Origin: Trichomonas vaginalis G3
Taxonomy: Eukaryota > Parabasalia > Trichomonadida > Trichomonadidae
Length of the DNA stretch: 64,000 nt
Assembly (NCBI RefSeq): GCF_026262505.1
Contig: NC_067204.1
Span: 10,201,797-10,265,796, forward strand
Direction of reading: 5' to 3'
In this document: one piece after another, positions 59,695-64,000 of the stretch
How positions within the stretch are numbered: the stretch's first letter is position 1
How the letters are laid out: every line of letters starts with the position of its first letter
Notes under the pieces: model-generated
Seen by the model: only the letters and a program-made list of their open reading frames with translations
What the model was told of the DNA's origin: nothing
The model's database searches: none
Made by a program: the position numbers and the translations under genes

Positions 59695-60311
59695 CTATGT
59701 TGTCAAAATGTCATGTTGTCTCATTTTTTCAGAGAAGTTAAATTACCTGGTGACCTGGTGACCTGGTGACCCCTTCAGTTATTCAAAAATAAGTCATAAA
59801 TACCTTCCTCATTAATCCCCCTATGTTGTCAAAATGTCATGTTGTCTCATTTTTTCAGAGAAGTTAAATTACCTGGTGACCTGGTGACCTGGTGACCCCT
59901 TCAGTTATTCAAAAATAAGTCATAAATACCTTCCTCATTAATCCCCCTATGTTGTCAAAATGTCATGTTGTCTCATTTTTTCAGAGAAGTTAAATTACCT
60001 GGTGACCTGGTGACCTGGTGACCCCTTCAGTTATTCAAAAATAAGTCATAAATACCTTCCTCATTAATCCCCCTATGTTGTCAAAATGTCATGTTGTCTC
60101 ATTTTTTCAGAGAAGTTAAATTACCTGGTGACCTGGTGACCTGGTGACCCCTTCAGTTATTCAAAAATAAGTCATAAATACCTTCCTCATTAATCCCCCT
60201 ATGTTGTCAAAATGTCATGTTGTCTCATTTTTTCAGAGAAGTTAAATTACCTGGTGACCTGGTGACCTGGTGACCCCTTCAGTTATTCAAAAATAAATAA
60301 TTATTGAATAA
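59695..60311. repeat. Tandem array R5, 5 units of exactly 126 bp
   Basis: Units start at 59695, 59821, 59947, 60073 and 60199 with CTATGTTGTCAAAATGTCAT. Each has GGTGACCTGGTGACCTGGTG and ends AAATACCTTCCTCATTAATC. The units are practically identical to each other but differ in part from those of R4. The array lies between the primase-helicase and the KilA-N gene, inverted relative to R4. Confidence 0.95.
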
Positions 60312-60358
60312 CCTAAAAACATTAACGTAAACATTAACGATAAAAATAAATGGTTCAT

Positions 60359-61021
60359 TTACTCACAATATTTTTTTACAAAACGACCCCAAACTTTTAA
60401 CTTCTTTTCTGCAGCTTCAAATGCTATCTTAGCGAGTTCATATTCTCTAAATTCTCTCTTTAAATCTTCTTGTTCCCATTGGTCTAGTTCGTATGAAGAA
60501 TCTCTATAACCATAACATATCTCGCGTTCATGTTCTAATTGTTTTTCACACATTTTTCCAACTTCTTCTTCAAACAAAGGTTTAGCATTCTCTACTGTAT
60601 CTTCGAGTTCTTCTTCATCTAATTTCTCATGAACTTTCTTGTCTATGGAGTCCATAATTTTTCCAACTGCTATGCAATATTTTGGAGAAGCCCACATTGC
60701 TATATAGTTTATAAGTCTTGGGTCTACATACGTTCCTCTAACCTGTTTGATTTCATCAGGAATTCCTGCATGAATTTTGTATAAAAAGCAACCGTCGGAA
60801 TTCCGGCGGTTGCTATATTCTTCACAAAATGCCTTATAATACTCTTCCCAGGACTTATTTTCCAACAGCTTTCTAAAGTCTTTCTTAAACTGCTGACACA
60901 TCTTTGTTGCATTAATGTAACCATCCTTGTCTCTACGTAAGACTTCAATACCATTATAAGTGCCTTTTGTGAATGTTTCGCCATTTGATTTGTTCGTGAA
61001 TGTTTTTGCTTCGACTGACAT
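60359..61021 (-). CDS. KilA-N domain protein, block C copy
   Basis: The product has 220 residues, nearly identical to the 48-710 gene, with the same KilA-N segment (GYINATKMCQQF, RGTYVDPRLINYIAMWASP) and charged C-terminal coiled coil (EEELEDTVENAKPLFEEEVG). It looks whole. Two tandem arrays flank it, both with the same motif order. It may regulate or bind these arrays; this is inference. Confidence 0.8.
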   Translation of the reverse strand: MSVEAKTFTNKSNGETFTKGTYNGIEVLRRDKDGYINATKMCQQFKKDFRKLLENKSWEEYYKAFCEEYSNRRNSDGCFLYKIHAGIPDEIKQVRGTYVDPRLINYIAMWASPKYCIAVGKIMDSIDKKVHEKLDEEELEDTVENAKPLFEEEVGKMCEKQLEHEREICYGYRDSSYELDQWEQEDLKREFREYELAKIAFEAAEKKLKVWGRFVKKYCE

Positions 61022-61103
61022 TTCTGTTCTTACATACAAGATAAAAAGTTAGAAAAAAATAATTTTAAAACTAACTTAATTTTTGGGTTGCATCATATTT
61101 CCC

Positions 61104-61345
61104 ACTATGTTGTCAAAATGTCATGTTGTCTCATTTTTTCATAGAAGTTAAATGACCTGGTAGCACATGGTAACATGGTAGCACCTTCAGTTCTTCAAAA
61201 ATAAGTCATAACTGCCTTCCTCCTGTGTTGTTGTCAAAATGTCATGTTGTCACACTTTTTCAGAGAAGTTAAATGACCTGGTAGCACATGGTAACATGGT
61301 AGCACCTTCAGTTCTTCAAAAATAAGTCATTATTGAATAACCTGT
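61104..61345. repeat. Tandem array R6, 2 units of about 120 bp
   Basis: The array has GGTAGCACATGGTAACATGG (the R2 type) and ATGTTGTCAAAATGTCATGT, so it mixes features of both array types. It lies between the KilA-N gene and the fibre gene. The edge segment CTGCCTTCCTCCTGTGTTG occurs between its units. Confidence 0.85.
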
Positions 61346-61472
61346 AAACATTAACGTAAACATTTATTTCTGCAGTTCATTCATTACTTCATTACCTAAT
61401 TAATTACAGACATAAAATATATTTAGTTCATTCAATGAACGCGGTAAGCCTGCAAAGTAGGCTCAAGCACAT

Positions 61473-63197
61473 TCAATAAATGCGGTACCATGCGAATACA
61501 GTCATAAATGGTGGCATATAATCTTTACCCAAGCCTGTTGGATTTGTTGTGAAAGTATGTGAATGATTTCCTCCTGGTTCAGTTGGTCGAAAAGTCTTTT
61601 TTGCTGAATGGTTATAATCTGGAGATAAAACGTCATTGCCAGCATAATATTCTGAGTTGTATAATGGATGGTCTCTTATTGAATGTGTATGATTACCTGA
61701 TGTGTTTGTAGTTCCTGTATGAGTGTGCGGTGGAAGGTTTGCTTCAGTAATTTTCTTTGAACCACCCGTTTGCTTTGAAGAGTTTGCACAATACAAAAAC
61801 CTGTCAACTATTTGTTCCCATGCACCAACACCAAACATTACTTGAGGACCTCTTGCATCCATAGATGTATAAATAGAACCCACTGGGTTCATTAAATCAA
61901 ACATATGAGATATTATAGGATTGTCTCTTTTGAACTTAAGATATAGTGTAACTATTTCGGGTTTCTTCTGGTTTGTGTCAGAATATTTTTTATAATATAA
62001 TCTTATGTTTTCAGGGTAGGTAAAATCTTGACTATAATATTTATTTCTGTCATCTGTATAATAATATACTATTCTCGTTTTTTCTATTGCATTATATCTT
62101 TTATATCTATAATAATCTAAATATAATGTTAACTTTTGTTCATCTACATGTGGTGTTCTGACATCATCTCCATAGTCATAATAATATGGTGCTGGAGCCG
62201 GGTCAGGCAATGTCATATCTGCCATTTCATAAACTCTTAAATATTTCTTTTGTTCGTCTCCATATAAGTTTAAGTAACAGTTGTTGTCTAATGGAACTTT
62301 AACTTGTGTGTCATCATTCTTTATATAACTTACATACATTTCATTGTTATTTTTCGGAATGAGTTTACACCGTATACCATTTTTTAAGGAGTGTACAAAC
62401 TCCCATCTAAAATATTTATTTTCTTCATAGACAGAAACATCCCCAACAATAGTTTCAATATTTTTTGTTCCTATCAAACTTTGGTATATTTCGTTAACAT
62501 AAGTTTTATCCGCCTTCTTCTCTAACTCATCGTTAACATATGTTTTATCCGCCTTCTTCTCTAACTCATCGTTAACATATGTTTTATCCGCCTTCTTCTC
62601 TAACTCATCGTTAACATAAGTTTTATCCGCTTTAAGGTCTAAACATTCTGAAACCCATCCTGTATCGGCTTTAGTTTTTAAAATCTTTGATGTCCATTCA
62701 TGATACCATTCAACCATTTCTTTAATTTCATTATCTTTTTCGTTAACATATTCCTTATCTGCTTTCTTCATTAATTCACTAGCCATAAGTCCCTTATCTA
62801 CCTTCTCCTCTAACTCACTAACCACATATTCTTTATCTGCTTTCTTCATTATGTCATTTAGGAAACCTTTTATGAATTCCTCATTTAAATTAAATCTTCC
62901 AATCTTCAAAACTTTAGGAAATGCATTTAATGCGTAATATCTCTGTTCTTCTGGTGGAATTGATGTTATATCATCCGTTATACCTTTAATTTTTGAATTC
63001 ATAAATAAAATTTCTTTTATATTTGATATCACTGCACCACCTTTGCAAACGAATTCGAAATGGTCATTTTTCAATACTATCTCCAAATCTCCATATTTCA
63101 ACCTTTGCGTTTGTTCTGCCGTCTTTGAATTATATGCATATGTGGCGTATGTAATGGTCTGTGCCTTAAGTTGCTGTGGTTGCTGTTGTTTAATCAT
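61473..63197 (-). CDS. Fibre protein with phage tail-collar tip, block C
   Basis: The product has 574 residues and is open throughout. Residues 1-110 form an anchor-like domain (TITYATYAYNSKTAEQTQRL). Residues 110-240 have repeats of ELEKKADKTYVND, a trimeric coiled-coil pattern of phage tail fibres. The collar domain covers about residues 440-574: NPVGSIYTSMDARGPQVMFG, EQIVDRFLYCANSSKQTGGS, PPHTHTGTTNTSGNHTHSI and DYMPPFMTVFAWYRIY. The tip resembles that of Polinton B, while the rest matches A1. It presumably binds the host cell surface. Confidence 0.85.
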   Translation of the reverse strand: MIKQQQPQQLKAQTITYATYAYNSKTAEQTQRLKYGDLEIVLKNDHFEFVCKGGAVISNIKEILFMNSKIKGITDDITSIPPEEQRYYALNAFPKVLKIGRFNLNEEFIKGFLNDIMKKADKEYVVSELEEKVDKGLMASELMKKADKEYVNEKDNEIKEMVEWYHEWTSKILKTKADTGWVSECLDLKADKTYVNDELEKKADKTYVNDELEKKADKTYVNDELEKKADKTYVNEIYQSLIGTKNIETIVGDVSVYEENKYFRWEFVHSLKNGIRCKLIPKNNNEMYVSYIKNDDTQVKVPLDNNCYLNLYGDEQKKYLRVYEMADMTLPDPAPAPYYYDYGDDVRTPHVDEQKLTLYLDYYRYKRYNAIEKTRIVYYYTDDRNKYYSQDFTYPENIRLYYKKYSDTNQKKPEIVTLYLKFKRDNPIISHMFDLMNPVGSIYTSMDARGPQVMFGVGAWEQIVDRFLYCANSSKQTGGSKKITEANLPPHTHTGTTNTSGNHTHSIRDHPLYNSEYYAGNDVLSPDYNHSAKKTFRPTEPGGNHSHTFTTNPTGLGKDYMPPFMTVFAWYRIY

Positions 63198-63221
63198 TTA
63201 TTATGATTTAAAAATAAATAT

Positions 63222-63932
63222 TTAATCTGTTATCTCATCAGCTATTTTTTCTATTTGAAATTGCCATAATATTTCATTCATGAATTCTAAATCACAATCA
63301 AATAGGTCAGTTACTCTAAATTTAATATTTGATAAATCTTTTGAATGAAGAATAAATGAATTCCCGGATAATTGAAACGGATATGATAAAGAAAATATGT
63401 TTAAGTTGATGGATAAAATGTTTTGTATTGATGGGTAAGAGTTATGGTCTAATGTTTGATGTGAAAATCTCATTGGGGTATTAACTTTATCACATTTGAT
63501 TAAAATGAAATTGGAACCAGTGTCAGAATACAAAACATCCCCAACATCTTTTTCAAAATTTAATATCCCCAACAATGAACGAAGATGAGGAGTACAAAAT
63601 TTAATTTTCAGCGGAAATTTAATAAGGTTATTTATTTCATCAAGTTCAAAAAGTTTATCGGGTTTTGATTTAAAATTTTCTTCATACCATACGATAAATG
63701 ATTCATTTAAATAACTTAAAATCGTGTTAATATCCCATTTCGTTATCACATTATTTATATACATATCATACGTTTTTTCATGGTCATCTTTAATAAATGA
63801 TATATAATCTGAAGGGTCTAAAAGAATGGGATTAAATTTACCACTCACAGAAACGAGAGTAACATTATAAATTCCGCTAACTGTTAAATTTAATTCACAG
63901 TTATTATTCGAAATAATATTGATAATTGACAT
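63222..63932 (-). CDS. Putative minor structural protein, block C copy of 11999-12700
   Basis: The product has 236 residues, nearly identical to the A1 copy and starting MSIINIISNNNCELNLTVSG. The beta-rich sequence and place before the fibre gene fit a penton-type protein. It is transcribed divergently from the gene that starts at 63952. It looks whole. Confidence 0.55.
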   Translation of the reverse strand: MSIINIISNNNCELNLTVSGIYNVTLVSVSGKFNPILLDPSDYISFIKDDHEKTYDMYINNVITKWDINTILSYLNESFIVWYEENFKSKPDKLFELDEINNLIKFPLKIKFCTPHLRSLLGILNFEKDVGDVLYSDTGSNFILIKCDKVNTPMRFSHQTLDHNSYPSIQNILSINLNIFSLSYPFQLSGNSFILHSKDLSNIKFRVTDLFDCDLEFMNEILWQFQIEKIADEITD

Positions 63933-63951
63933 TTTTATTACGATTAAAAAT

Positions 63952-64000
63952 ATGGTAAAGCGTTATTTTCCAGTGATAAATAAAACTAGAATAAGATTAC
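63952..64000 (+). CDS. Unknown structural-type gene, partial, runs off the window
   Basis: The first codons read MVKRYFPVINKTRIRL, the same as the start of the 11499-12012 region of block A1. Only 16 codons are in the window. The 19-base spacer to the divergent gene is the same as in A1. Confidence 0.6.
   Translation, partial: MVKRYFPVINKTRIRL

Larger units (their letters stand above)
49339..64000 (+). mobile_element. Polinton family A, block C, continues beyond the window
   Basis: The block begins AGTAGTATATGAG at the terminal repeat. It carries an unknown gene, PolB with an HNH insert, an integrase, small genes, three tandem arrays, a primase-helicase, a KilA-N gene, a fibre and structural genes. 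The gene order is the mirror image of that of block D joined to A1, which confirms one family. It is broken in perhaps five or six places but is the best preserved family-A copy here. The virion end lies outside the window. Its flank on the left is host DNA. It is probably recent, given the near identity to D. Confidence 0.88.

Noticed and set aside
61473-61800. Diversity-generating retroelement acting on the fibre tip
   Set aside because: No reverse transcriptase and no template repeat were found. The tip differences between copies are block-wise and not adenine-directed.
1-64000. Retroviral or LTR element
   Set aside because: The integrases are of retroviral type, but there is no reverse transcriptase, gag-like gene or LTR pair in the window.

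Overview
The window looks like nuclear DNA of a parabasalid protist, most probably Trichomonas vaginalis. The reasons are AT-rich intron-poor DNA, a DUF3447-type ankyrin protein with near-identical HGANINEKD repeats, TCA(+1)YT initiator elements 10-15 bases before some host start codons, and a very high load of Polinton (Maverick) elements. No database search was possible, so the species is an inference. About 50 kb of the 64 kb is Polinton DNA in four blocks of two families, and only about 13 kb (36130-49338) is host DNA.

Layout. Block D (1-5557) is a fragmentary family-A element: KilA-N gene, tandem array, primase-helicase region, inverted tandem array, small genes, an integrase fragment and a terminal-repeat remnant. 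It abuts block A1 (5558-16876), another family-A element that carries the virion half: two small amphipathic proteins, double jelly-roll major capsid, packaging ATPase, several structural-type genes, a phage-tail-collar fibre, an array and a second primase-helicase. Block B (16877-36129) is a family-B Polinton with recognisable terminal inverted repeats, sitting inside the A1 primase-helicase. It has a capsid gene, a 1282-residue protein-primed DNA polymerase, an integrase, collagen-like and tail-collar fibre genes and a packaging ATPase. Block C (49339-64000, running off the window) is a family-A element read from its replicase end: terminal repeat, PolB with an HNH insert, integrase, arrays, primase-helicase, KilA-N, fibre, and a structural gene that runs out of the window.

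Host segment. Three tandem perfect or near-perfect hairpins (36138-36320) lie directly beside the end of B. They are followed by a DDE transposase gene, a 1235-residue coiled-coil protein, an SLC12-type cation-chloride cotransporter, an ankyrin-repeat gene with one frameshift, and a beta-helix-like surface-protein gene or fragment.

How the parts fit. Both Polinton families combine a protein-primed PolB, a retroviral-type integrase, a packaging ATPase and a jelly-roll capsid, as known for Polintons. Unusual here are: an additional AEP-primase/SF3-helicase gene and a KilA-N gene bracketed by inverted iteron-like arrays (family A); an HNH insertion in PolB; fibre proteins with bacteriophage-type collar tips whose tip appears exchanged between families; short GC-rich in-frame micro-repeats; and a tRNA-like sequence in B. 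The elements are treated as fossils. Most genes are open or carry few breaks, and the family-A copies are very alike, so insertion was probably recent.
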